In this document: positions 21,112 through 34,199 of the stretch, in pieces
How the letters are laid out: each line of letters starts with the position of its first letter
How positions within the stretch are numbered: the stretch's first letter is position 1
NCBI RefSeq assembly: GCF_046630445.1
Contig: NC_092341.1
Span: 7,194,001 to 7,258,000 of the forward strand
Origin: Rutidosis leptorrhynchoides
Taxonomy: Eukaryota > Streptophyta > Magnoliopsida > Asterales > Asteraceae
DNA: 64,000 nt
Reading direction: 5' to 3'
Notes under the pieces: model-generated
Seen by the model: the letters and a program-made list of their open reading frames with translations, nothing else
Told to the model about the DNA's origin: nothing
Databases searched by the model: none
Program-made: the position numbers and the translations under genes

Positions 21112-23651
21112 ACATATATACACTCCAATGATCAGCTCTTAGCAGCCCATGTGAGTCACCTAACACATGTGGGAACCATCATTTGGCAACTAGCATGAAA
21201 TATCTCTTAAAATTACAAAAATATGAGTAATCATTCATGACTTATTTACATGAAAACAAAATTACATATCCTTTATATCTAATCCATACACCAACGACCA
21301 AAAACACCTACAAACACTTTCATTCTTCAATTTTCTTCATCTAATTGATATCTCTCAAGTTCGATCTTCAAGTTCTAAGTGTTCTTCATAAATTCCAAAA
21401 GTTCTAGTTTCATAAAATCAAGAATACTTCCAAGATTGCAAGTTTACTTCCAAGTTTTCTAAATCCATTCCAAGTAATCATCCAAGATCAAGAAACCTTT
21501 ATTACTTACAGTAGGTTATCTTTCTAATACAAGGTAATAATCATATTCAAACTTTAATTCAATTTCTATAACTATAACAATCTTATTTCGAGTGGAAATC
21601 TTACTTGAAATTGTTTTCGTGTCATGATTCTGCTTCAAGAACTTTCAAGCCATCCAAGGATCCTTTGAAGCTAGATCTATTTTTCTCATTTTCAGTAGGT
21701 TTATCCAAGGAACTTGAGGTAGTAATGATGTTCATAACATCATTCGATTCATACATATAAATCTGTCTTATTCGAAGGTTTAAACTTGTAATCACTAGAA
21801 CATAGTTTAGTTAATTCTAAACTTGTTCGCAAATAAAAGTTAATCCTTCTAACTTGACTTTTAAAATCAACTAAACACATGTTCTATATCTATATGATAT
21901 GCTAACTTAATGATTTAAAACCTGGAAACACGAAAAACACCGTAAAACCGGATTTACGCCGTCGTAGTAACACCGCGGGCTGTTTTGGGTTAGTTAATTA
22001 AAAACTATGATAAACTTTGATTTAAAATTTGTTATTTTGGGAAAATGATTTTTATTATGAACATGAAACTATATCCAAAAATTATGGTTAAACTCAAAGT
22101 GGAAGTATGTTTTCTAAAATGGTCATCTAGACGTCGTTCTTTCGACTGAAATGACTACCTTTACAAAAACGACTTGTAACTTATTTTTCTGACTATAAAA
22201 CTATACTTTTTCTGTTTAGATTCATAAAATAGAGTTCAATATGAAACCATAGCAATTTGATTCACTCAAAACGGATTTAAAATGAAGAAGTTATGGGTAA
22301 AACAAGATTGGATAATTTTTCTCATTTTAGCTACGTGAAAATTGGTAACAAATATATTCCAACCATAACTTAATCAACTTGTATTGTATATTATATAATC
22401 TTGAGATACCATAGACACGTATACAATGTTTCGACCTATCATGTCGACACATCTATATATATTTCGGAACAACCATAGACACTCTATATGTGAATGTTGG
22501 AGTTAGCTATACAGGGTTGAGGTTGATTCCAAAATATATATAGTTTGGGTTGTGATCAATACTGAGATATGTATACACTGGGTTGTGGATTGATTCAAGA
22601 TAATATTTATCGATTTATTTCTGTACATCTAACTGTGGACAACTAGTTGTAGGTTACTAACGAGGACAGCTGACTTAATAAACTTAAAACATCAAAATAT
22701 ATTAAAAGTTTTGTAAATATATTTTGAACATACTTTGATATATATGTATATATTGTTATAGGTTCGTGAATCAACCAGTGGCCAAGTCTTACTTCCCGAC
22801 GAAGTAAAAATCTGTGAAAGTGAGTTATAGTCCCACTTTTAAAATCTAATATTTTTGGGATGAGAATACATGCAGGTTTTATAAATGATTTACAAAATAG
22901 ACACAAGTACGTGAAACTACATTCTATGGTTGAATTATCGAAATCGAATATGCCCCTTTTTATTAAGTCTGATAATCTAAGAATTAGGGAACAGACACCC
23001 TAATTGACGCGAATCCTAAAGATAGATCTATTAGTCCTAACAAACCCATCCAAAGTACCAGATGCTTTAGTACTTCGAAATTTATATCATATCCGAAGGG
23101 TGTCCCGGAATGATGGGGATATTCTTATATATGCATCTTGTTAATGTCTGTTACCAGGTGTTCACCATATGAATGATTTTTATCTCTATGTATGGGATGT
23201 GTATTGAAATATGAAATCTTGTGGTCTATTGTTACGATTTGATATATATAGGTTAAACCTATAACTCACCAACATTTTTGTTGACGTTTAAAACATGTTT
23301 ATTCTCAGGTGAATACTAAGAGCTTCCGCTGTTGCATACTAAAATAAGGACAAGATTTGGAGTCCATGTTTGTATGATATTGTGTAAAAACTGCATTCAA
23401 GAAACTGATTTCGATGTAACATATTTGTATTGTAAACCATTATGTAATGGTCGTGTGTAAACAAGATATTTTAGATTATCATTATTTGATAATCTACGTA
23501 AAGCTTTTTAAACCTTTATTTATGAAATAAAGGTTATGGTTTGTTTTAAAAATGAATGCAGTCTTTGAAAAACGTCTCATATAGGGGTCAAAACCTCGCA
23601 ACTAAATCAATTAATATGGAACATTTTTAATCAATAAGAATGGGACATTTC
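21112..23651 (+). mobile_element. Element A 3' LTR, right part
   Basis: Continues the LTR interrupted at 9096. Its last ~900 bp (GGTTCGTGAATCAACC through GGGACATTTCA) matches the tail of the LTR at 26500-27392 and, reversed, 43361-44260. Contains no ORF of note. Confidence 0.8.
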
Positions 23652-25065
23652 ATATTTTCGTTGGGTCATTGTGATGCCATTGGTGTTCCTGAGGAATTCT
23701 ATTCCCAGGTAATAGTGAATTGCTCCAAGATCTTTTATGTTGAAGGTCTCATCAAGTTGGTGTTTGACTACTTTAATTATTGCATTGTCATTACCTGTGA
23801 GTATGAGATCATCTACATAGATGACTATAGCCAGGAAATTTGAACCATGATTATAAGTAAGGAGAGATGTGTCAGCATAACTTTGTTTGAAACCAAAGTT
23901 AAGTAAGAATTCAGTGAGTTTGTTGAACCACTGTCTATTTGCCTGTTTGAGTCCATAAAATGATTTATTTAACTTGCATACAGAGTTGGGTGGAACATGT
24001 TTATTATAACCTTGAGGAATCTGCATATAAACCTCTTCATGTAAGTCACCATGGAGAAAGGCATTGTTGATATCTAATTGTTCAACATGCCAATTGTGGT
24101 GTACTGCTGTGGCAAGAAGTGCCCTAATGGTGACCATTTTTGCAACTGGAGCAAAGGTTTCTTTGTAATCCAATCCTTCTTGTTGAGTGTACCCTTTTGC
24201 TACTAATCTTGCCTTATATCTTTCTACAGAACCATCAGCTTTGAGTTTTATTCTATAAACCCATTTGTTACCAACCACAGATTTGTTGGGTGGTAAAGTT
24301 GTGATCTCCCAAGTGTCATTATTTTCAAGAGCCTTAAGTTCAATGTTCATTGCTTCTTTCCATTGCTCATTTTTGGATGCTTGATTATAAGTGTGGTTCA
24401 GTTAAGGAGTTGATTGTGCAAATGAGTTTTCTGGTGAGTTGTGTGTGAATGTTGGTGTAATTTATGTATTTTGAATAGTGAAATTTGGATATGGAATTAA
24501 TTGATTTGTGTGGAATTTGACATTGGTAGTCTTTAAGTTTGATGGGTGGGTTATGTGTTCTATTGGATCTTCTAGGGTTTAAAGGTTGTTGATTTATGGT
24601 TTGTTGTGGTATGGATTGAGTTATGTTTGGGGATTCTGTTTGAGTGTGTGTAGATGTGGATTCATTTGATGCTGTGGGATGTTGGTTTTCTGGCGTGTTG
24701 TTGGTGGGTGTAGAGGTGGTGGATGTAGTTGGTGTGGTTGATGGCTGCACTGGAATTGGATAGGTTGTGGATGTGTTATCAGATAGAGTTTGGGTGAAAT
24801 TTGTAGATGGTGTAGGGTCATGATATGATTGATATGATTGGTTGAGCTTGAATGGGAAGACTTTTTCATTGAAAGTTACATCTCTTGTAATAAAGATTTT
24901 ATGTGTAAGAAGATTGTAAAGAATGTAACCCTTTTGAGTAGATGGGTAACCTAGTAGGACAGATGGTGTAGACCTAGCTGCAAATTTGTCTGTGAAATGT
25001 TGATGGGCATTGGCTAGGCAACTGATGGGTTCTTGAAGAAATTCGAAGTCAGGTTTATGTTTTTG
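23652..25065 (-). pseudogene. Ty1/copia integrase C-terminus and RT fragment
   Basis: Read on the minus strand from about 25060 to 23652. First comes the integrase C-terminal region (residues like RSTPSVLLGYPSTQKGYIL), then a Pro/Thr/Ser-rich linker (24385-24750) with RRSNRTHNPP, then a frame change near 24385 and the RT domain (24350-23652). The RT shows EERYKARLVAKGYTQ-type sequence, LDINNAFLHGDL, the catalytic box YVDDLILTG and YYLGIEF. No LTRs, gag or RNase H are present. The left end abuts the 3' end of element A (23651). Confidence 0.9.
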
Positions 25066-25202
25066 GTTGAATTAATGGATGTTGTGTGTTATGTAAGCCA
25101 TTTATAACATCTTTCATGAAGAAACTAGAGTCTAAAAACGATTGAAAAACGAAAATACAATTCGACTTCTTTATTTTTTTTCTCGAACGAACAGACACTG
25201 AT

Positions 25203-25205
<3 letters not shown>

Positions 25206-25294
<89 letters not shown>
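25206..25294. repeat. (TA)n microsatellite
   Basis: About 44 TA units. Confidence 0.95.
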
Positions 25295-25300
<6 letters not shown>

Positions 25301-25599
25301 TTTTTTCTTCTTTCTCATGTCAGTTAATTGATACATTTATTTATATCATTTTCTATTTCGATTATAGAACTTAATTTGATTGTCTTGATAATTGTTTGGT
25401 ACTCCAGTCGATTGGAATTGTTAAAGAAGAAGAGGAAAAGAGATAATAGATTAAACATAAATAAGTTTCATATTTTTACAGTTAAACAGAATCAGAGGGA
25501 CAGTTAAGAGTGTGGGGTGTGAACAGGAGGTCGAGGGTTCGAGCCTGTGCAGGGACGTTATTTTTTTTTTGGGCCTATTACACAAAGGTAGCCTTTCTA

Positions 25600-25603
25600 A
25601 TTC

Positions 25604-25672
<69 letters not shown>
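25600..25672. repeat. (TTA)n microsatellite
   Basis: Roughly 24 TTA units. Confidence 0.95.
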
Positions 25673-25756
25673 GTAATATTATAATATAATTACTAAAATT
25701 ATTGTTATTATAATTATTGTATGACAAATAATATTAATGTCATTAATATTATTATT

Positions 25757-25760
25757 AATG

Positions 25761-25849
<89 letters not shown>

Positions 25850-25965
25850 GATTTGTTATTATTATTATTGTTATTAATATTATTATTATTATTATTATTG
25901 TTGTTGTTGTTGTTATTATTATTAAGATTTGTTATTATTATTATTGTTATTAATATTTATTGTTA
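25757..25965. repeat. (ATT)n/(GTT)n microsatellite cluster
   Basis: A pure (ATT)n run to about 25848, then the duplicated segment AAGATTTGTTATTATTATT and a short (TTG)n interruption. Confidence 0.9.
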
Positions 25966-26163
25966 CTATTACTATGTATTATAATTATTAGTAGTATTGT
26001 AATTATTATTACTATTATCATAATTATAGGTATTATAACTGTTATTATTAATATCATTCTTTTAACTATTATTAACATATTTATTATTGTTAAATTTTAT
26101 CAATCAAGTATTATATTTATTATTACTAATATATATATTATTATTACTAATATGAAAATAATA

Positions 26164-26219
26164 AAAGTTACTAGTATTAGTATTAGTATTAGCATTAGTA
26201 TTAGTATTAGTATTAGTAC
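26164..26219. repeat. (AGTATT)n hexanucleotide repeat
   Basis: About nine units of AGTATT with one variant (AGCATT). Confidence 0.9.
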
Positions 26220-27662
26220 CATTTTACAAATATTAGTACTATTAATATTTTTATAATCAGTATTACCATTATTATCATTACAAATATTATTTTAAAGTTA
26301 TTATCATAAATATCTTAACAAACAAATAATATATATAAAAATATATTTAATACTTATAACATAACAAAATTTATATATAAAAATAAATATATGAAGTATA
26401 TACGTTATTAATATAAAAATAATATAACTAATAAATTTATATATATATATATAAATTTATTCGCTTACAATTATGTGTGTTAATATATATACAAATGATA
26501 TAGGTTCATGAATTCGAGGCCAACCCTGTATTGTTCAGTATCGTCGTATGCATGTTTTTACTATAAAATATTGTAGAGTGAGTTTCATTTGCTTCTTTTT
26601 TAAATGCTTTTGCAATATATATTTTGGGACTGAGAATACATGCGCTGCTTTTATAACTGTTTTACGAAATAGACACAAGTACTGAAACTACATTCTATGG
26701 TTGAATTATTATACCGGATATCACCATTTTTAGCTTGGTAGCCTAAGAATTTGGAAACAGACCCCCAAATTGACGCGAATCCTAAAGATAGATGTATTGG
26801 ACCTAATAAACCCCATCCATGTTATGGATGCTTTAGTACTTCGATTTTATATACAGATGAGTGTACCTGTATTTGGGGATATTCTAGATGCATTTGTTAA
26901 TGTCGGTTACCAGGTGTTCACCATATGAATGATTTTTAATTCGCAGGTTATGCGTACTATTTTATTACACATGTTATGTGTAATATAAAAATGAAATCTT
27001 GTGGTCTATTAAAATGATGGAAATGAATGTTTATGATAAACTAATGAACTCACCAACCTTTTGGTTGACACTTAAAGCATGTTTATTCTCAGGTATGAAA
27101 GAAATCTTCCGATGTGTATTTGCTCATTTTAGAGATATTGCATGGAGTCGTTTATGGCATATTTCAAAAGACGTTGCATTTGAGTCGTTGAGTTCATCAA
27201 GATTATTATTAAGTCAATTATAGTTGGATATATTATGAAATGGTATGCATGCCGTCAACTTTCGATGTAATGAAAGTTTGTCTTTCAAAAATGAATGCAA
27301 TGTTTGTAAAATGTATCATATAGAGGTCAAGTACCTCGCGATGTAATCAACTATTGTGAATCGTTTATAATCGATATGAACTGGTCATTTCAGCATCAAT
27401 TTGGGGGTCTGTTCCCAAATTCTTAGGCTACCAAGCTAAAAGGGTGATATCCAGTATAATAATTCAACCATAGAATGTAGTTTCAAGTACTTGTGTCTAT
27501 TTCGTAAAACAGTTATAAAAGTAGCGCATTTATTCTCAGCCCAAAATATATATTGCAAAAGCATTTTAAAAGGGAGCAAATGAAACTCACAATACTGTAT
27601 TTCGTAGTAATTATGCATATGATGGCATTGAACAAGTGCAAGGTTGGCCTCGGATTCACGAA

Positions 27663-28624
<962 letters not shown>

Positions 28625-29348
28625 GTCAATATCTGTTTAACAATTTAGGTCAAGTCGTAGTGTATCACAATCTTAATGCTCGAGCTCAATATGCAAAAGT
28701 CAACAAAAGTCAATTTGACCCAAAATGATTTACAAAATCTATACATGTTTATTATATAACTTAAATATAGTCGTTTTATATATTTAAATATATTTATCAG
28801 ATTTTATTAGAGTAAATAATACAAGTCATTTATTAATAAATAAAATTTATATATGATAAAAATATACTTTTATATATCTCAAGTAATAAAGTTCACTTAA
28901 TATCATAAAAATATAGTAGTATGTATTATTAATGTAATTATGTTACGTGTGGTAAAAATATCTTTTTATCACATATTTATTTGATAATATTGATAATAAT
29001 AATAATGAGTAAAAGTTGTATTATTTAATAATAATAATAATAATGATAATAATAATAACGATAATGCTATTAAAAGTATTTTAATATAAATAATAATGGT
29101 AATAATAATGATGATATTAATAATACTAATAAAATTGATAGTAAGGATAATTTTAAATAAAAGGATAGTTTTAAATTCTATACTTTTTAATGATAATATA
29201 TTCTAATAAAAACGATAATTTTTAATAATAATAGTAATTTTTAATAGAATGATAGTTTTAATAAAAATGATAAATTGTAAATGATAATTGATAGTATCGA
29301 TACTTTAATATTAGTAAAAATATAATTTATCTTAATAATAATATTTAC

Positions 29349-29453
<105 letters not shown>

Positions 29454-29702
29454 TGTTATAAAATAATTCTATCAAAAATGATAATTTTTAATAACAATAA
29501 TCCTAATATGATAATAATGATAATATTTTATAATAAAAATGATATTTCTATTAAAAATGATAATTTTAATAAAAGTGCTAATTTTAATATCAATGATACT
29601 TTTAATAATAATAATGATAAAAATAATAAAATGATAGTTTTTATAAAAATGGTAATTTTTAATAATAACGATAATTTCAGTTATAATATCAATGTTAATA
29701 AT

Positions 29703-29802
<100 letters not shown>

Positions 29803-30559
29803 TTGATTATTAGATAATAATAATAATGACGATAATAATGACAATAACGATAACGATAACGATAACGATAACGATAATGATAATCATTTTAACAATAATA
29901 CTTAAAATTATAGATAATTCAATTGACGATATCTTTTAATCTGTTAATCGAAATCATACACTTTCTAAATGAAAAGTTATTAATTTTTCGTCAGATTTCC
30001 AACGACAAGCATATCATATACCTTATCTCAGTCTCATATGTATCAAATTTGTGATTCATCATAAACTATCTAACGACAATATTAAGCATACAAGCATACA
30101 TAATCCTATATACTCGAGCACTAGTCAGGGATACACTATTAATATATAAAAATTAAGTTATGAGTGCTCACGTATCAATATTGTGATTCAATATTGCAGG
30201 AAAAGTATGTAGACGCAACGGAGATGATAAACACTAGTTTGACCTCACGAGCATACCCATGAATATTACTCATAATCTCCATAGCTATAACCCATAATTT
30301 CCTTAGCTCTATCCCGCTCGAAAAACCCGTTTTTAAATAACTCGCTCATGACCTCGTCGTAATATTTTATGCATAATACTAATAATAATATTAATACTAT
30401 TAATAATAATATTTGGATTAATAATAATAATTAATATAAATAATAAAATAAATAAAATAAATATGGAGTAATATAGAGATCAGAGAGATTGATCGATATA
30501 TGAATTATGAATTGAATCCAAAACGCTTTCGATATTTAGAGGAATTTTTGGTCTGTGGA

Positions 30560-30610
30560 GCTCCGCGATCGTGGTACTTTTCATGCATACACCTCCGCAA
30601 TCGCGGAGGT
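30560..30610. repeat. Paired palindrome, CTCCGCGATCGCGGAG type (decayed)
   Basis: The right arm ACCTCCGCAATCGCGGAGGT (30591-30610) is a 20-bp palindrome with one mismatched pair; the left arm (about 30560-30575, GCTCCGCGATCGTGG) is more decayed. Same promoter-proximal position as at 3236-3285, on the opposite strand. Confidence 0.8.
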
Positions 30611-31039
30611 TCCTGTCCCAGTTCACCCATGATTAAAAACGTGGGCTGCCGACAGTTTTTATATTATTATATATATAATATATTTAATTTATATAATTAA
30701 TTATATATTATATTATATTTACATGCATAGTTATCTTGTAATTTTTGTTCCGATGACTCGTACGTTGTCACTCGACTTATGTCCCGGTTTCGGTTTCTCG
30801 AACGAATTTTTGTACGCTTAGAAAACTAGTACTTTATGTTTCGCGTAATGTACATTTATACATAACAAGACTCAAATCAATGAAAAATAATCCCACTCAA
30901 AGTGTAACTTATTCATTTGAGTGTTTTGACCATTTGATTCTTTAAATCGTTGTTTCGATATATATACATATATATAAAATAGTATTTTTAAATCAAAACG
31001 TTTATATATTAAGGTTAATATTATATTTTATCATTTTGT

Positions 31040-31041
<2 letters not shown>

Positions 31042-31115
<74 letters not shown>
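31042..31115. repeat. (TA)n microsatellite
   Basis: About 37 TA units in the inverted LTR. Confidence 0.95.
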
Positions 31116-31120
<5 letters not shown>

Positions 31121-32293
31121 TCATTTAGAAATATTAATTTATATATTTTAGAAATATTTATTTAATAATATAATATTTAGTTTTTCAAATGCTAACTATA
31201 TTTCAAAGTATAATTTAGATCCTTTACAGAATAGAATATCATTATATCATATAACGTTTTCCTTTTAAAACTTAATTAGATATAGTTCATTTATGTACTA
31301 ACGTTTATTTTAATTTCTTAAACATATTAATTAACATATCTAAATATTAATCGAATCACTAAGTGAGTGTTACTATTGTTTACTTAATCATGTATATTTA
31401 ATATGTCTAAACACGTTTTAAATATACGTTGCAAGTTATTTATATATCCAACTCACGTTATTTAAACAAAGACATTTTAAATAATCAAGTTTTGTTATAT
31501 CGAAAAACGTTTTCGTTCATTTGAAACTAAATCAATCAATTATTATGAAATTTAGTCTTCCACTAACTTTTGTCTAATTCTCGTTATTTGACACTTTGTT
31601 CTCAATGGTAGATTACTTTACTAATTATTCCGAATACCGTTAAAAAAGAAATGATTTCTTAAATCAACATGGACCTCATAACAGAAATACGTTCATGTAA
31701 AGTATTATACATCTAATACTTTATTAACATTTTCAAGTTATAATATGTACATATAGATATATACATATATAATCATATTCATTTTTATAATGGTTCGTGA
31801 ATCGTCAGAATTTGGTCGAGGTCAAATGAATGTATGAACACAGATTAAAATTTTTGAAATTCAACTAAACAAACTTTGCTTATCGTGTCGGAGTAATATA
31901 AAGATAAAGTTTAAATTTGGTCGAAAATTTTCGGGTTGTCACAGTACCTACCCGTTAAAGAAATTTCGTCCTCGAAATTTGATTAGAATGGTCATGGCTG
32001 ACAATAAATATGTTTTCATGACGCATATGAAGTGAAAATTAGAGTTTCATCATCATTGAGTAATATAGATAAAACAATTTGCTTAAGTGAAGCGTACGAG
32101 TGAAGTTATCACAAAAGAGTGAAATGAGTAAGTGTAGATTTGTCATATCTTTTGACTTAGATATGATTGATTTTCGGAGTTCAAGGGATTTTGAGAAAAT
32201 TTTCGTAATAAGATTTGATTCATCGGTAATCAAGGAAATTAGGATCCGCTTTAAATGTGATCATCTGTTTTGATTGCTCTGTCAGATATTTTA

Positions 32294-32300
32294 CTATAAA
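32294..32300 (+). promoter_or_regulatory. TATA box upstream of 57-aa ORF
   Basis: TATAAAT in ACTATAAATCCACCCCC, about 80 bp upstream of the ATG and followed by a CT/CA-rich leader typical of plant transcription starts. Confidence 0.45.
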
Positions 32301-32377
32301 TCCACCCCCTTCGTATCCTTACAACTCACACATTCTATTCTTTCTCCATCAACTCATACTTTAAAGCATTCGTTAAT

Positions 32378-32551
32378 ATGCTCCATTCAGTAGTGATTCT
32401 TGATATACTCCTAACTTTCATATCTGTCATTCTTCTTTTTCATCTACCACCGGAGGATTTTATTTATTTTTACTATTACCTTGGGATTATAGTAATTTTA
32501 ATTCTCCCGTGCCTTTATGTGGCAATACGTATTGATATGCACGGTTTGTAA
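32378..32551 (+). CDS. 57-aa two-helix hydrophobic ORF, function unknown
   Basis: ATG at 32378, TAA at 32549-32551. Two hydrophobic segments (VVILDILLTFISVILLF and GIIVILILPCLYVAI) separated by a short acidic/aromatic loop (PPEDFIYFYYY), then a polar tail (RIDMHG). It would be a small membrane peptide if translated. A TATA box lies 80 bp upstream. It is antisense to the retroelement 3' end in which it lies. No family recognised; a chance ORF remains possible. Confidence 0.4.
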   Translation: MLHSVVILDILLTFISVILLFHLPPEDFIYFYYYLGIIVILILPCLYVAIRIDMHGL

Positions 32552-32914
32552 TTTATGTGTTGTTGTCAAGCTTTATATTTTCTTTTATATTCAAGAGTTC
32601 CATACTTTTGTCTCCTCTTCCCGACTTCAAGTCAAGCGATTAATAGTCCAGAATTTGTAGGTATGGATTTTGAAATGAACATAGTTAATGTTCTAAGAAG
32701 GAAATTGTAATGACACGATCTTGATTTGTCAAATTACCAGAATACCTCGAAAAAGACTGAATCATCAAGAAAAAAATATTTTCTTGATATGTTTAGAGTT
32801 TAAGTAGAATTCAAGAGTCGTGTAACATGGCACATGATGATGTTATGATCTGTGAATCATCACGTTCCATTAGAAACTCAGCATGACTTACTGTAATATA
32901 ATCACGTTGATCAA

Positions 32915-33575
32915 GTGTCATTATATTATACTAATTCATGCTTCAGGATTATTGATGAAGAATTGACTTATGAGGTGATTAGTGAGGCTACGGGTTTGAA
33001 GGGACCTAATGAACCTCGAAGAAGTAGTAGAAGGTCGCGGGAACTTTTCGAAGATGAGTTCTCATCGGCGAGTGAGGAGGAAGTGGAAGTAGATGAAGAG
33101 ATTGAGAATGAGTCGGATGGAGTTGAAGTTCGTGAACAACATTATGAACATGATAAGGAATTCGACATTGATGAAGATTGATCAAGATTCAAGAATGATG
33201 TTTATTTGATGTTAACATTGTATCATGTATTTTGTATTTGCTATTTGATGTTAACTTTGTATCATGTATTTTGTATTTGCTATTTGATGTTAACATTGAT
33301 GCTATTTGATGTTTTTGATGTTTAAAATTGCTAATGATGTTTATTTAAGTTTCATACAAAGTCAATTTGTATTGAATCAAGCATATAAGCAACATATATA
33401 CACTTTTGGAACATATATTACAACATCATATATCTATATCTATATCTATATTTAAAAACTAAAAAGTCAACAAAAGTCAACTTCCGAGTTCTCCTCCGAG
33501 TTCTCCCCGAGTCGCCGATAACTCCTCAAAAATCTCCGGCCGAGTTCTCCCCGAGTCGCGAGTTTTACAACCTTG
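32915..33575 (+). pseudogene. hAT-like transposon 3' remnant (transposase tail and right TIR)
   Basis: The open frame to 33181 gives an acidic C-terminal tail (RRSSRRSRELFEDE, then SASEEEVEVDEE and DIDED), as seen at the end of plant hAT transposases. It is followed by a 39-bp tandem repeat (33205-33300), then a GC-richer segment with repeated GAGTTCTCCCCGAGTCG and a terminal GAGTTTTACAACCTTG at about 33575, read as the right inverted terminus. The N-terminal DNA-binding and catalytic parts and the left terminus are missing. Family call is from general resemblance. Confidence 0.45.
33205..33300 (+). repeat. 39-bp tandem repeat, about 2.3 copies
   Basis: Copies begin TTTGATGTTAAC at 33205, 33244 and 33283. 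Confidence 0.9.
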
Positions 33576-34199
33576 CTGATATGCATGAACCAACTATTAG
33601 GCCATTTACGTATGTAATTGCACAGTACAACTAGTTGAAACTATTTTGAGTAGCTATGTAACGTACGAGCTTAAAGTCTAGTTATTTTTTTTATATAAGG
33701 TGTAGGAAGCCATTGCCAAATCAAGAAGCAAATTCGGTCATATTTCAGTTTAGGGCTTCTATATCGTTTGCAAAATTTTAGACTGAGAACAAAATAACAT
33801 GATAATTCTATGACCTAAATTGCTAAACACACTTTGAGTTCAGAGTTCAGACTAGTAATTAGCTCATAACAGATTGGGTCTATCTGAAGCCCAAATATTT
33901 AAGCCCACTTCAAGTAGTCTATTGAAATTCCATCACGACTATTTATTACACAAATTTATTACACATCTATAAAACTATCCGTTACTTTATTTTTCTTTTT
34001 CTTTAATTCAAATTAATTTACTTTATTAATTTAATATATAATTTACTTTATTAATTTAATATATAAGCTTTTTCTTTTAGAATTCAAATGACTCTCCCCC
34101 TTCCTTCAAAACCCTAACTCAATAACCTTCACTTTCCCAATTTTGAATTAATAAAAACAAAACAAAAAAAACAGAGTTCAAGTTTCAATTTTTCTTCAA
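33576..34199 (+). other. Upstream region of the IQD gene
   Basis: No gene. AT-rich, with a tandem TATA-bearing duplication near 34016-34067 and a CT-rich leader (GACTCTCCCCCTTCCTTC, about 34091-34108) before the ATG at 34200. Confidence 0.6.
34016..34067 (+). promoter_or_regulatory. Likely IQD core promoter: 25-bp tandem duplication with two TATA boxes
   Basis: The 25-bp unit starting ATTTACTTTATTAATTT is repeated exactly at 34016-34040 and 34041-34065, each ending in ATATA; the second runs into TATAAG. It is 130-185 bp upstream of the ATG and followed by a CT-rich leader. Confidence 0.5.

Larger units (their letters stand above)
1740..23651 (+). mobile_element. Element A: Ty3/gypsy Tekay-type chromovirus, decayed, with two nested insertions
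   Basis: Visible parts are gag-pol (1740-8844), a PPT-like tract (8843-8855) and the 3' LTR (8856-9096 plus 21112-23651, about 2.8 kb after removing the nested element). The LTR begins TATAGTGACCCG, where TG is expected, and ends GGGACATTTCA. No 5' LTR or primer site is visible between the window start and gag. A solo LTR (2386-4891) and a 12-kb Athila element (9097-21111) are inserted in it. Lineage is called from domain order gag-PR-RT-RH-INT and a C-terminal chromodomain-like segment. Confidence 0.85.
25080..27392 (+). mobile_element. Truncated Tekay-type LTR, plus strand
   Basis: The last ~900 bp match the element A LTR tail (TGAGAATACATGC; GACGCGAATCCTAAAGATAG; CCAGGTGTTCACCATATGAATG) and it ends CTGGTCATTTCA at 27392. 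The left half is mostly microsatellite and AT-rich sequence, so its exact start is uncertain. No internal region is attached. Confidence 0.7.
31943..32914 (-). mobile_element. 3' internal end of the inverted Tekay-type element
   Basis: On the minus strand it ends with the tract TTTCGAGGACGAAATTTCTTTAACGG-like (about 31978-31944; compare 8821-8855) before the LTR. No pol coding similarity was recognised in the ~950 bp preceding the tract. It contains, on the plus strand, a TATA box and a small ORF (32378-32551). The far end is lost at the hAT-like fragment. Confidence 0.55.

Noticed and set aside
9092..21116. Target-site duplication of element B (AAGTA / ACATA)
   Set aside because: Only three of five bases match; reported as not found.
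25495..25580. Possible SINE (GGTTCGAGCC B-box-like near 25540)
   Set aside because: No A-box, no tail with target duplication; more likely part of the LTR.
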